64,000 nt of DNA from Caryophanales bacterium UBA1427 (GTDB lineage: Bacteria > Bacillota_I > Bacilli_A > ML615J-28 > CAG-313). Where the stretch lies: NCBI GenBank assembly GCA_002329485.1, contig DCTZ01000027.1:24245-88244 (forward strand), given 5' to 3'. Each line of letters opens with the position of its first letter. Position 1 is the first letter of the stretch. The notes below the pieces were generated by a model. It was not told where the DNA came from and made no database searches. It saw only the letters and a program-made list of their open reading frames with translations. Made by a program: the position numbers and the translations under genes. Shown in pieces: positions 44,249 through 52,052 of the stretch.

Positions 44249-46006
44249 ATGTATCAATGGGATTTAACCCCTTTCTACCTCGGATTCGATGACCCCAAAT
44301 TCAACGAAGACATTGAATCGTATTTTGCGATGGTAGACCAGGCAATCGCAGCTTTCGGCAGTCCTTGCCAAGACAAAGCCGCTTTTTTGGAAGAAATCTT
44401 GAAACGTCAGGAACAGCTTTACTTAACAGGTTCGAAAATTTACGCTTTCATCAGTTTGAATTCCTCGGCGGATACGCAAAATCTGGAACCCAAAAAAGCC
44501 ATGGTCAGAATGCAGCCGCTGCAAAGCAAAATGGCTTTGTTGGAAAAGAAAACGCAATCGTTTATCGAAACAATCGACAATCTGGACGAAGTCATCAACC
44601 AAAGCGACTTTTTGAGGCAATACGAATTCATCATCAAATCGATTAAAGAAGATATCGGCCATTCGATGAGCGAAGAACTTGAAATGCTCGCCGCGGAAAT
44701 GGTGCAAAACGGTTCGAGTCTTTGGTCGCAGATGCAAAGACACCTGACTTCGACAACCGAAATCGAATTCAAGGGTAAACCGACCAGTTTGACCCAACTC
44801 AGAAACATGGCTTACGACCCTGATCCAAAACTTCGCAAAGCCGCCTACGAAAAAGAACTGGAACTTTACAAACTGATTGAAGAACCGATCTCCTTTGCCA
44901 TCAGCGGCATCAAAGGGGAAGTCAACACTTTGAGTCCGCGAAGGAACTTTGCCTCGGCTCTCGACCAAACGCTTTACCAATCCCGCTTAAAAAAGGAAAC
45001 CCTCGATGCGTTGCTTGGTGCCATGAAGGATTCTCTTCCTGATTTCCGCAGGTATTTGAAACACAAAGCGAAACTGCTCGGTTATTCGGACAGTCTTCCG
45101 TGGTACGATTTGTTTGCGCCGATGGGCAAAAGCGACACGAAGTATTCGGTCGAAGACGCCCAACAATTCATCATCAGACAATTCCGGACCTTCAGCGACG
45201 ATTTGGCTGATTTGGCCAAAAAGGCTTTCGAACAGAATTGGATCGATTATTTCCCTCGGAAAGGCAAAGTCGGCGGTGCCTTCTGCATGAATTCGGCCGC
45301 TTTGAAACAAAGCCGTATTCTCACCAACTTCGACGGCGCAATCGGCGATGTCATTACGCTTGCCCACGAACTTGGACACGCCTACCACGGGGAGCAGATT
45401 TTCCGTGAAGCCGTCCTCAACAGCGGTTACACGATGCCGGTAGCCGAAACCGCTTCGACTCTTTGCGAAACCATCACCAAAAAAGCGGTTTACAAAGAAG
45501 CCAAAACCAAAGCAGAAAAAATCCATATCCTGGAACAGGAACTCCAAGACACAACCCAGGTTATTGTCGATATTTACAGCCGATTCCTATTCGAACAATC
45601 CGTCTTCGAAGCACGGAAAAAATCCATCCCTTCCGCAAAAGAACTTAACAACTTGATGATCGAAGCCCAAAAAGCGGCCTACGGTGACGGACTCAACGAG
45701 CAATACTTAAACCCGGGCATGTGGATCAATAAATCCCATTATTACCGAGGCGGCTTAAGTTTCTACAACTTCCCTTACGCCTTCGGATTATTGTTTGCCA
45801 AAGGCATCTACGCCAAGTTTGTCGAAAACGGTCCCGAGTTTGTCGAAGATGTCAGACTGCTCCTTCGCTCGACCGGCAAAATGACGGTGGAGGATGCGGC
45901 GAAAGTTGTGGGAATCGATTTGACGGACCCGTCGTTCTGGAAAAAAGGCTTAGAAACCATCAAACAAGATATTGAAGAATTTATTTCGATTACAAGCGAG
46001 GTGTAA
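44249..46006 (+). CDS. pepF: Oligoendopeptidase F (M3 metallopeptidase)
   Basis: 585 residues, cytoplasmic zinc peptidase cutting short peptides. The zinc motif is THE-type: LAHELGHAYHG near 371-381, with a third-ligand Glu in PVAETASTLCETI. The start at 44249 follows AAAGGAGG; an in-frame extension overlapping rimO lacks a site. Contains NPGMWINKSHYYRGGLSFYNFPY near the C-terminus, typical of PepF. RidA follows after 3 bp. Confidence 0.95.
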   Translation: MYQWDLTPFYLGFDDPKFNEDIESYFAMVDQAIAAFGSPCQDKAAFLEEILKRQEQLYLTGSKIYAFISLNSSADTQNLEPKKAMVRMQPLQSKMALLEKKTQSFIETIDNLDEVINQSDFLRQYEFIIKSIKEDIGHSMSEELEMLAAEMVQNGSSLWSQMQRHLTSTTEIEFKGKPTSLTQLRNMAYDPDPKLRKAAYEKELELYKLIEEPISFAISGIKGEVNTLSPRRNFASALDQTLYQSRLKKETLDALLGAMKDSLPDFRRYLKHKAKLLGYSDSLPWYDLFAPMGKSDTKYSVEDAQQFIIRQFRTFSDDLADLAKKAFEQNWIDYFPRKGKVGGAFCMNSAALKQSRILTNFDGAIGDVITLAHELGHAYHGEQIFREAVLNSGYTMPVAETASTLCETITKKAVYKEAKTKAEKIHILEQELQDTTQVIVDIYSRFLFEQSVFEARKKSIPSAKELNNLMIEAQKAAYGDGLNEQYLNPGMWINKSHYYRGGLSFYNFPYAFGLLFAKGIYAKFVENGPEFVEDVRLLLRSTGKMTVEDAAKVVGIDLTDPSFWKKGLETIKQDIEEFISITSEV

Positions 46007-46009
46007 AAA

Positions 46010-46387
46010 ATGAAAGTTATCAATACTCCTGATGCCCCAAAAGCCATTGGCCCGTACAGCCAGGCCGTTATCGCAAACGGATTGCTCTTTACTTCGGGAC
46101 AAATCGCCATCAATCCTAAAACCAACCAAATCGAGGCAACAGCCATCGAAGAGCAAACCAAACAAGTGATGGAAAACCTCAAAGCTTTATTGGCTGCCTC
46201 AAACGCATCGTTTGACAAAGTCGTAAAAACAACCATTTTCCTAAAAGACATGAATACTTTCGGAACCGTCAACGAAATTTACGGCAGTTATTTTGCCAAT
46301 CACAAACCGGCGCGTTCCACCGTTGAAGTTGCAAGGCTTCCGAAAGACGTTTTGATTGAAATCGAATTAATCGCCAAAATCGATTAA
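46010..46387 (+). CDS. ridA: RidA family enamine/imine deaminase
   Basis: 125 residues, the full family length. It hydrolyses reactive enamines such as 2-aminoacrylate produced by PLP enzymes. Motifs: APKAIGPYSQAVIANGLLFTSGQ and ARSTVEVARLPKDVLIEIELIA with the conserved substrate-binding Arg and C-terminal Glu. The ribosome site GAGGTG lies in the last codons of pepF. Last gene of the rimO-pepF-ridA operon. Confidence 0.96.
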   Translation: MKVINTPDAPKAIGPYSQAVIANGLLFTSGQIAINPKTNQIEATAIEEQTKQVMENLKALLAASNASFDKVVKTTIFLKDMNTFGTVNEIYGSYFANHKPARSTVEVARLPKDVLIEIELIAKID

Positions 46388-46393
46388 GAAAAC

Positions 46394-46435
46394 AAAAGGT
46401 TTCTAAACCCCAAAAAGGGAATAGAAACCTTTTTT
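46394..46435. terminator. Terminator after ridA, T runs on both strands
   Basis: A 12-bp stem beginning AAAAGGTTTCTA, 16-base loop, then TAGAAACCTTTTTT. The minus-strand reading also ends in a T-rich run. Confidence 0.85.
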
Positions 46436-46578
46436 GCACATTACATCAAAATCCGAAAAAATAACGAAATATTCAATTTCCCCATTTTCTATTACTTGTT
46501 CACAGGAAAGTCTATTTTTTATAAACGGTTAACATTTTCGGTTTTTGGATTATAAAATTAAGCCAAACTTTTTGAAGT

Positions 46579-48540
46579 TTATTTCATCCGCCACAAACCC
46601 CAAAGAATTTCCACCATGGCCCAAGTGTCCTGTTTGCAATATTCCCTTAAAGCCAGGTATTTTTCTTTGTATTCCTGTTCGGTCAGATACGGAAGTTGGC
46701 TGTAAACCAGTACTGCCTCTGTTCCGTTTTTTACCTCCAAATTCTGATAACTCAAATCGGTGAAAAGCGGCAGTATTTTTTTAATGGAATAAGATCCGTG
46801 CATGTTGTTGTGATAATAATTGATTTGTTTGGCGCGGTCTTTTCCGAGTTCGTCAGGAAGCAGAGGCGCGAACATTTTTTCGCTTCCCTTCAGAACAAAC
46901 AACAAATCGAAAATGTGGTTTCGGATGTTCCAAAGTTGGTCCGCCAAATCGGGGAAAAGGATGGCAAGTTCTTTCAAACGGGTTTTCTCGAAGTTTTCGT
47001 TATAAACGATGACCGTACCGCCTTTCGACAAATCGATTGCTTCAATCAGTTTTTCGGCGAGTTCTCTTCGGCGGTCCGAATGGTCCGGCGCCAGATATTC
47101 GATGTGGTCGGTATTTTTATCGCAAGCGAATTTTTTTCTTTCGATATGAAGCGAAAACTGAAAGAGGGATTGCGTATACGGGTATTCGCCACGGTAGCGT
47201 GGCAGCGGCGATCCGTAAGATTCGAAATCCAAATGATATAACGGATACTCCAATGTTTCCAGCGCCCGGCGCATCACATCCTTATCCGCATACACACTAT
47301 TGTTCACATAGCAATCGTACTGGACAAGATTATAAAATTTATCCAAATAACTTCTCGGAATATCGTTTATTTTCACGCGTCCCTGGTTCATTAAAGTATA
47401 GACATCGACCCGGTCGCCGAATTCGTCTTTGAAAGCATAAGGCTTTTTCATATATTCCAAAATGGAACCGTCCTGCAGGAACTTCTGGAAACAAACCGGT
47501 TGGAATTTGCATTGGGTGCTTTTCTTGTGTTCGCAGTGGATTCCCAGACATTTGCCCGAAACGGCCATTGTTTCCATGTCTTCTTCGATTTTCCTGCGCA
47601 TGGCATCAACCTTTTCCTGCCATTCTTTGGTCACGCCGCTCAAATCGATTATCATGAACAAAGGATTTCCGTCAGGATCCAAACCGTATACCGGTTCGCC
47701 GTTTTCGTATGTTCCGTCAAAACAGTAATCGCCGTTCAAAACAACCAGATAATATTCCATTTTGGGAATAAGATCGCTTTGGTTGTTTTCTTTTAAACTG
47801 TTTTCGATAATATATCTTTGCACCGCAAGGTCAAACACGTATTTGCCGGTTCCGTCGCTGCCGAAGCGATTGAACAGTTTTTGGCGGTGCGTGTTGTATT
47901 CTTTGTAGTTTAATTTATCCGTTTCCACATCTCCGTAAACTTCCCGCAAACGCATAACATTGTCGCCGCCTTTTACGAAAATCGACTCGTAGCGTTCTGA
48001 TACCGGAATCCGGTAACGGTCGGGCGACTCTTTGACGATTAATTTTCCGAGTTTGAAAAATTTGCTGGAGGTGGTGGATTTTACTTCGAATACTTTGATT
48101 GTTCCGTCAGAACATTCGGAATATATATCCAAATAGCAGTAATAGGTATTGCCGTTTTTGGTAAAACCGAACTTTTTTTGTTTTTTGGTATCGATGTCAA
48201 AAATATGGTTTCCGGGATATTTTTCGGTAACGTATTTTCCGGCCAGCTGTTCAACTTTGACAAAGGTTTCCCGGTAAGCCTCCAACTGGGCATTTGTTAT
48301 TTCGGTTAAATCTTCGCCGGTTTCCTCGTCAAACATGTTGGAAAAGATTTCCATGATTTCTTCTTTTTCTTCGTCGAAGACCCCTTCCGGAATTTCTTCC
48401 ACCAGTTGCAACTGATGAGCAACGTCCACGCCGTCAACGGTTTTGACGTGATGGAGATTGCGAAACAAATACATATCGTAAAGCGGCGCGAAATTGCCGC
48501 ACCTGGCATAATTTTTAAACAACGATTTGGAAATATTCAT
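46579..48540 (-). CDS. DUF2779 nuclease: PD-(D/E)XK, Cys cluster and DEDD exonuclease domains
   Basis: 653 residues; start at 48540 because GGAGG lies 9 bp before this ATG and directly abuts the ATG at 48549. Residues about 100-200 hold a PD-(D/E)XK-like core (YCYLDIYSECSDG...FEVKSTT). Near 330-350 are four cysteines (CLGIHCEHKKSTQCKFQPVC) like a Cas4/AddB iron-sulfur cluster site. From about 430 a DEDD exonuclease-like domain shows YHLDFESYG, VIVYNENFEKTRL and REYCKQDTWAMVEI. DUF2779 proteins are widespread in Mollicutes, with unknown biological role; DNA repair or defence is inference. No cas genes nearby. Confidence 0.85.
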   Translation of the reverse strand: MNISKSLFKNYARCGNFAPLYDMYLFRNLHHVKTVDGVDVAHQLQLVEEIPEGVFDEEKEEIMEIFSNMFDEETGEDLTEITNAQLEAYRETFVKVEQLAGKYVTEKYPGNHIFDIDTKKQKKFGFTKNGNTYYCYLDIYSECSDGTIKVFEVKSTTSSKFFKLGKLIVKESPDRYRIPVSERYESIFVKGGDNVMRLREVYGDVETDKLNYKEYNTHRQKLFNRFGSDGTGKYVFDLAVQRYIIENSLKENNQSDLIPKMEYYLVVLNGDYCFDGTYENGEPVYGLDPDGNPLFMIIDLSGVTKEWQEKVDAMRRKIEEDMETMAVSGKCLGIHCEHKKSTQCKFQPVCFQKFLQDGSILEYMKKPYAFKDEFGDRVDVYTLMNQGRVKINDIPRSYLDKFYNLVQYDCYVNNSVYADKDVMRRALETLEYPLYHLDFESYGSPLPRYRGEYPYTQSLFQFSLHIERKKFACDKNTDHIEYLAPDHSDRRRELAEKLIEAIDLSKGGTVIVYNENFEKTRLKELAILFPDLADQLWNIRNHIFDLLFVLKGSEKMFAPLLPDELGKDRAKQINYYHNNMHGSYSIKKILPLFTDLSYQNLEVKNGTEAVLVYSQLPYLTEQEYKEKYLALREYCKQDTWAMVEILWGLWRMK

Positions 48541-48566
48541 TAATCCCATCCTCCTTTGACAGTTAA

Positions 48567-48596
48567 ATTATATGCCATCGGGCTTCCGAATTACAA
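48567..48596 (-). promoter_or_regulatory. Promoter of the DUF2779 gene
   Basis: Minus-strand TTGTAA (48591-48596) and TATAAT (48567-48572), spacer 18 bp. Confidence 0.65.
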
Positions 48597-48629
48597 GAAA
48601 ATAAGTAAGAATTATCCCAAAACAAAAAG

Positions 48630-48646
48630 ACGGGCGCCCGGCCCGT
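48630..48646 (-). terminator. Terminator after the SGNH esterase gene
   Basis: GC-rich stem ACGGGC/GCCCGT with a 5-base loop; the flanks are A- and T-rich on both sides, so it may act in both directions. Confidence 0.75.
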
Positions 48647-48654
48647 TTTTTTGT

Positions 48655-50043
48655 CTATTCGATTCCGAAAAACCGTTTGATGGCGTTTGCGGCTTCGACA
48701 CCGAGAAGCGTCATTCCGCTCGCATTCGGATGCAAGGCATCGGAAGTGTTTTTCGCGTGATTTGCGTCGGTGATGATTGAGCTGAAATCGATAATCGGAA
48801 GATGATAATCCCCTGCGACCTGACAGATTATTTCGTTAAACTGCATCCACCGGGCGCGGAATTCCTGTTGGTAGGTGCTTCCCGGAGATTGGATGGTGCA
48901 GACGAAAACATCGACGTTCGGATATACTTCGAAAATGCGGTTGAGCATGGTCCGGTAAGCAAATTCGAAATTGGTCGGGGTGACGGTCGTAACGTAATCG
49001 TTTGTGCCCATATATATGACGATGATATCTGGTCTGCCGTTTTTGCCCAAATCGTTGATCCGCGAGTAATTCATTCCCGCCGTGACATCGGTTTCGTTTC
49101 CTTCGTTATAAACTTTGGCGCCCCCTCGGGAGTTGTTCAACCCCAGGGTTGTTTCGGTTAGGCTTAAAGCGGTTGCCCACCAGGTTTGGAAGAACTTCTG
49201 GACATCGGTTTGGGGATTCGGATAATAGTATTCGTATTGGCCTTGGAACGAACTGTTTAACGGACTGTCCGGCGAATAGAAAGTAGTGATACTGTCGCCG
49301 AGGAAAGATACGACTTTTCCTTTCAACTCAAACGGTTTTACTTCGTAGCGCGGATAGAGGACAATGTTTTGGGTTAAAGGTTCGGTAAAATCAAAAAGTT
49401 CTCCTTCTGCGGAATCGGTAAACCATCCCAAAAAGTCATAATAAAGACCGGTTTCCCGCTCGAGTTTCGGTTCCCGCGGAACAGGAGGAAGCATTCCTTC
49501 GTCCACCGTGATTGTATTGATGATTTCCGTAAAATCGGCTCCGTAAACGGAAACGGTATAGTAACGCACCAAGCGGTATTCCGCTTTGAAAGTGATGTCA
49601 CCCCTCAATACCCCGACTTCTTTTCCCCACGATTCAAAATCGTAGCGGTATCCTTCCGGAGCTTCCCGGTCATTCAGTTTCGGGGGAACAATCGGTGTTC
49701 CGTAATAAGTCGTCTGCTGTTTCAAAACGGTATCGTCGTAATCCAAAAAAGTATATGTATATTTGTTGATTTCCATTTTATAAGTCGGATAGACTTTCAG
49801 GTCGCCGGTTACTTCCGAAAAGTCTTTATTCCAACCGGTAAATTCGTAGGAATACTGTTCGCTGTTGGGAATGATGGGTGCATCGGGGGCAACGGCACTT
49901 TTTCCTTTGGCCACTTTCTCGGTTTTTAAAACATTGCCCATGTCATCGTAGAAAGTAACCGTAAACATTTCGGTTTGTTGACAGCCGGCAAGGCAGATTA
50001 AACCGATTAATATTACGCTCAAAAGTTTAGCAAATCTAGTCAT
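48655..50043 (-). CDS. SGNH/GDSL esterase lipoprotein with InlB-type beta repeats
   Basis: 462 residues from ATG 50043 (AAGGAGA 7 bp upstream). Lipobox LICLAGC anchors it outside. Residues about 22-235 carry three Listeria-Bacteroides (Flg_new) repeats, each with a W/G-rich core such as YEFTGWNKDF, YDFESWGKEV and YDFLGWFTD. The esterase domain follows: block I FLGDSITTF with Ser near 248, block III MGTNDY, block V SDALHPNASG with Asp/His near 435-438. Likely removes acyl groups from a surface glycan. It stands alone with its own promoter. Confidence 0.88.
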   Translation of the reverse strand: MTRFAKLLSVILIGLICLAGCQQTEMFTVTFYDDMGNVLKTEKVAKGKSAVAPDAPIIPNSEQYSYEFTGWNKDFSEVTGDLKVYPTYKMEINKYTYTFLDYDDTVLKQQTTYYGTPIVPPKLNDREAPEGYRYDFESWGKEVGVLRGDITFKAEYRLVRYYTVSVYGADFTEIINTITVDEGMLPPVPREPKLERETGLYYDFLGWFTDSAEGELFDFTEPLTQNIVLYPRYEVKPFELKGKVVSFLGDSITTFYSPDSPLNSSFQGQYEYYYPNPQTDVQKFFQTWWATALSLTETTLGLNNSRGGAKVYNEGNETDVTAGMNYSRINDLGKNGRPDIIVIYMGTNDYVTTVTPTNFEFAYRTMLNRIFEVYPNVDVFVCTIQSPGSTYQQEFRARWMQFNEIICQVAGDYHLPIIDFSSIITDANHAKNTSDALHPNASGMTLLGVEAANAIKRFFGIE

Positions 50044-50080
50044 ACCATTCTCCTTAAGTTGCTTTTTGTCTTGTATAGAC

Positions 50081-50109
50081 ATTATACCTTATTCAGGACA
50101 AAAATGCAA
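50081..50109 (-). promoter_or_regulatory. Promoter of the SGNH esterase gene
   Basis: Minus-strand TTGCAT (50104-50109) and TATAAT (50081-50086) with a 17-bp spacer. Confidence 0.72.
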
Positions 50110-50138
50110 TAAGAAAAATAAAAAAAGGTTCCGGCAGA

Positions 50139-50170
50139 TGTTCGTGTACACTAGATTGTGTACACGAACA
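50139..50170. repeat. 32-bp perfect palindrome next to the insertion element
   Basis: Arms TGTTCGTGTACAC and GTGTACACGAACA (13 bp each, perfect) around a 6-base centre, ending one base before the left end of the insertion element. There is no adjacent T run, so it does not look like an ordinary terminator. It could be an operator, a hairpin used as target, or part of the element. Confidence 0.8.
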
Positions 50171-50171
50171 C

Positions 50172-50192
50172 TGACGGTTTGTCAATCATCGT
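50172..50192 (+). repeat. Left terminal inverted repeat of the element
   Basis: 21 bp, exact reverse complement of 51170-51190. Confidence 0.92.
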
Positions 50193-50215
50193 AATGGGTT
50201 CGGAAAGGATCTCCC

Positions 50216-51148
50216 ATGAACAACTTCATTACCGATCTTAAGTACCGTCTTTCTATTGTCAAATTCGCCAACAGGTTCGGTGTTACTAGGGCTGCCGAAC
50301 ATTTTAATGTTAGTCGTAGCTTCATCTATAAATTGTTGTCTAGATTTGATGGTACACTGGGTTCTTTAAAACCTTTTTCTAAAAGACCTATGTCCCATCC
50401 CAATCAGACTACTCCTGATGAATACGACTTGATTAAAAACTATTGTCGGCGTAACCCTAACACTGGTTTAGTTATCCTGTGGTTAAAACTACGTAAAGGT
50501 GGTTATACGAGAAGTTTAACAACCCTTTATCGTTGTTTACTTAGATTAGGGATTCGAACTAATCCCCCTAAGAAACCAAAGTATAAACCTAAACTTTACG
50601 AACCTATGACCTTTCCTGGTGAACGTGTTCAAATGGATGTTAAAATGGTCCCTAAGGAATGTTTGGTTGGTTCTCTTAATAATGATGAAGAGAAGTATTA
50701 TCAGTACACTTGTATTGATGAATATAGTAGATATCGTTACATAGAGATTTTTAGAGAGAAATCTACTTACTCATCCAAATGTTTCTTGCTTAATTGTATT
50801 AAGAAGATGCCATTTGATATAAAGTGTGTTCAAACTGATAATGGTTTAGAATTCACCAACCAAATAGTACATCCTGGGGCTGGACCAACATTATTTGAAA
50901 AAGAACTTAAACGCCTTGGTATTCAATACAAGCGTATTAAGCCTTATACACCACGTCACAATGGAAAGGTTGAGCGCAGCCATGGTAAAGATCAGTTGTA
51001 TTTCTATAATGGTAGGACATTCTTTTCTCTAACCGACCTAGAAACCCAGGTAGCTAGAAGAATGTATGAATACAACAGATTCCCCATGAAACCATTAGGT
51101 TGGCTGTCTCCTATCGAATTCCTAGACAATTATAACAGAACCCATTAG
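50216..51148 (+). CDS. DDE transposase of the IS481-like element
   Basis: 310 residues. The N-terminal helix-turn-helix (AEHFNVSRSFIYKLLSRF near 22-45) recognises the ends. The rve integrase core carries the acidic triad: Asp141 (VQMDVKM), Asp208 (CVQTDNGLEF) and Glu253 (HNGKVERSHG). The frame is complete and starts at ATG 50216 behind AGGATC, so the element may still move. T-ending codons (GAT, AAT, CCT, GGT) dominate, in contrast to neighbours. An IS3 orfB-like origin is less likely, because there is a single ORF with its own HTH. Confidence 0.93.
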   Translation: MNNFITDLKYRLSIVKFANRFGVTRAAEHFNVSRSFIYKLLSRFDGTLGSLKPFSKRPMSHPNQTTPDEYDLIKNYCRRNPNTGLVILWLKLRKGGYTRSLTTLYRCLLRLGIRTNPPKKPKYKPKLYEPMTFPGERVQMDVKMVPKECLVGSLNNDEEKYYQYTCIDEYSRYRYIEIFREKSTYSSKCFLLNCIKKMPFDIKCVQTDNGLEFTNQIVHPGAGPTLFEKELKRLGIQYKRIKPYTPRHNGKVERSHGKDQLYFYNGRTFFSLTDLETQVARRMYEYNRFPMKPLGWLSPIEFLDNYNRTH

Positions 51149-51169
51149 TTTAGAGCACTATTTTTGTGC

Positions 51170-51190
51170 ACGATGATTGACAAACCGTCA
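51170..51190 (+). repeat. Right terminal inverted repeat of the element
   Basis: 21 bp, exact reverse complement of 50172-50192. Confidence 0.92.
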
Positions 51191-51205
51191 AATCTAACAA
51201 ATGTC

Positions 51206-51721
51206 TTAAGTTTTTTTTAATTTGATATGTTCAATCGCAATCTCTTTTACATCGTCGGGGACAAAGAATACCGCTTCGCCTTCGTGAGAGTTCGCATCGA
51301 TTTGGTCAAGTTTGATTTTGTAAAAGATTCCTTTTCCTTCGGCTAAAACAGTTCCATCCATTTTGGCTATAATACCCGAACCTTTAAAAATCCGGCTCTT
51401 CGATTCCGTCATTTCCGCAATCGCCATCAGCGGTTCATTGACGGGAACGGGATTGCGATACTTGATTTGCAAGTCAATCGTCACGCCCCAACAGTCCGGT
51501 TCGTGGATCCAAATGGTTCGGCCGATGGTTTCGTCGAGGATTGCGGAAATCATTCCGCCATGCATCCGGTCGGGGTAACTTTGGAATTCGCTGGGCGAAT
51601 TAAACAAAGCTACCAATTGACCGTTTTCCATTTCATAGAAATTGGCTTTTAACCCTTTGTCATTTTCCACACCGCAGATTAAACACATTTTGCTAACCTT
51701 TTGTTTCTTAAGAACTTTCAT
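51206..51721 (-). CDS. PaaI-like hotdog thioesterase
   Basis: 171 residues. Hydrolyses an acyl-CoA. A short N-terminal Cys pair (KMCLICGVEN) leads to the hotdog fold with the active-site loop RMHGGMISAILDETIGRTIW near 53-72 and IKYRNPVPVNEPL. The substrate is unknown. AAGGAAG precedes the ATG. The insertion element lies 15 bp beyond its stop, so any native terminator or downstream partner may have been separated from it. Confidence 0.88.
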   Translation of the reverse strand: MKVLKKQKVSKMCLICGVENDKGLKANFYEMENGQLVALFNSPSEFQSYPDRMHGGMISAILDETIGRTIWIHEPDCWGVTIDLQIKYRNPVPVNEPLMAIAEMTESKSRIFKGSGIIAKMDGTVLAEGKGIFYKIKLDQIDANSHEGEAVFFVPDDVKEIAIEHIKLKKT

Positions 51722-51785
51722 TTTTCCACTTCCTTGTATCTTTTATAATTTCCGATTAATATACTGTAATAGTGGGGGATGGAAT

Positions 51786-52040
51786 ATGGCCAATGAATCG
51801 GCACCGAAAGAACAAAAAACCGTTAATCCTTGGGCGCCGCTTGCTTCCTGGCTTGTAACCTTATCCCCTTTTGAAATCAATTTATTAAGTTTTGTTCTGG
51901 CCTCAATCCTCACGGAAGGGTTAAGCAGAAAAGAACAGATTTCGGTTTCCATCCTTTTGCGCAATGTCAGTGTCTTATTGATTGCCGGAGTTGAACAAAC
52001 AGATCAAACTGTCATCAACGGTTATTCCCAATTCGGTTAA
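51786..52040 (+). CDS. Small unknown protein, 84 aa
   Basis: Start at 51786 (MANESAPKEQK) because GGGGGATGG lies just upstream; an open extension reaches into the opposite gene. It has two hydrophobic helices (SWLVTLSPFEINLLSFVLASIL and VSILLRNVSVLLIAGV) joined by TEGLSRKEQ. Similar short helical proteins occur in Bacillota, but I know no function. Transcribed alone, with a terminator at its end. Confidence 0.7.
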   Translation: MANESAPKEQKTVNPWAPLASWLVTLSPFEINLLSFVLASILTEGLSRKEQISVSILLRNVSVLLIAGVEQTDQTVINGYSQFG

Positions 52041-52052
52041 ATTGGGTTTTTT
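52027..52052 (+). terminator. Terminator after the small unknown gene
   Basis: Stem CCCAATT/AATTGGG with a 6-base loop and TTTTTT directly after. Confidence 0.88.

Larger units (their letters stand above)
50172..51190 (+). mobile_element. IS481-like insertion sequence, intact, 1019 bp
   Basis: Bounded by perfect 21-bp inverted repeats (50172-50192 starting TGACGGTTTGTC, and 51170-51190). One full-length transposase lies inside. I see no clear direct target repeat: the left flank reads CGAACAC and the right AATCTAA. Codons inside end mostly in T or A, unlike the C/G-rich third positions of the neighbours, supporting arrival from elsewhere. Confidence 0.9.

Noticed and set aside
50139..50170. 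Palindrome read as a normal intrinsic terminator of the thioesterase gene
   Set aside because: The T run on the minus strand starts about 14 bases after the stem, too far, and the insertion element separates it from the gene.
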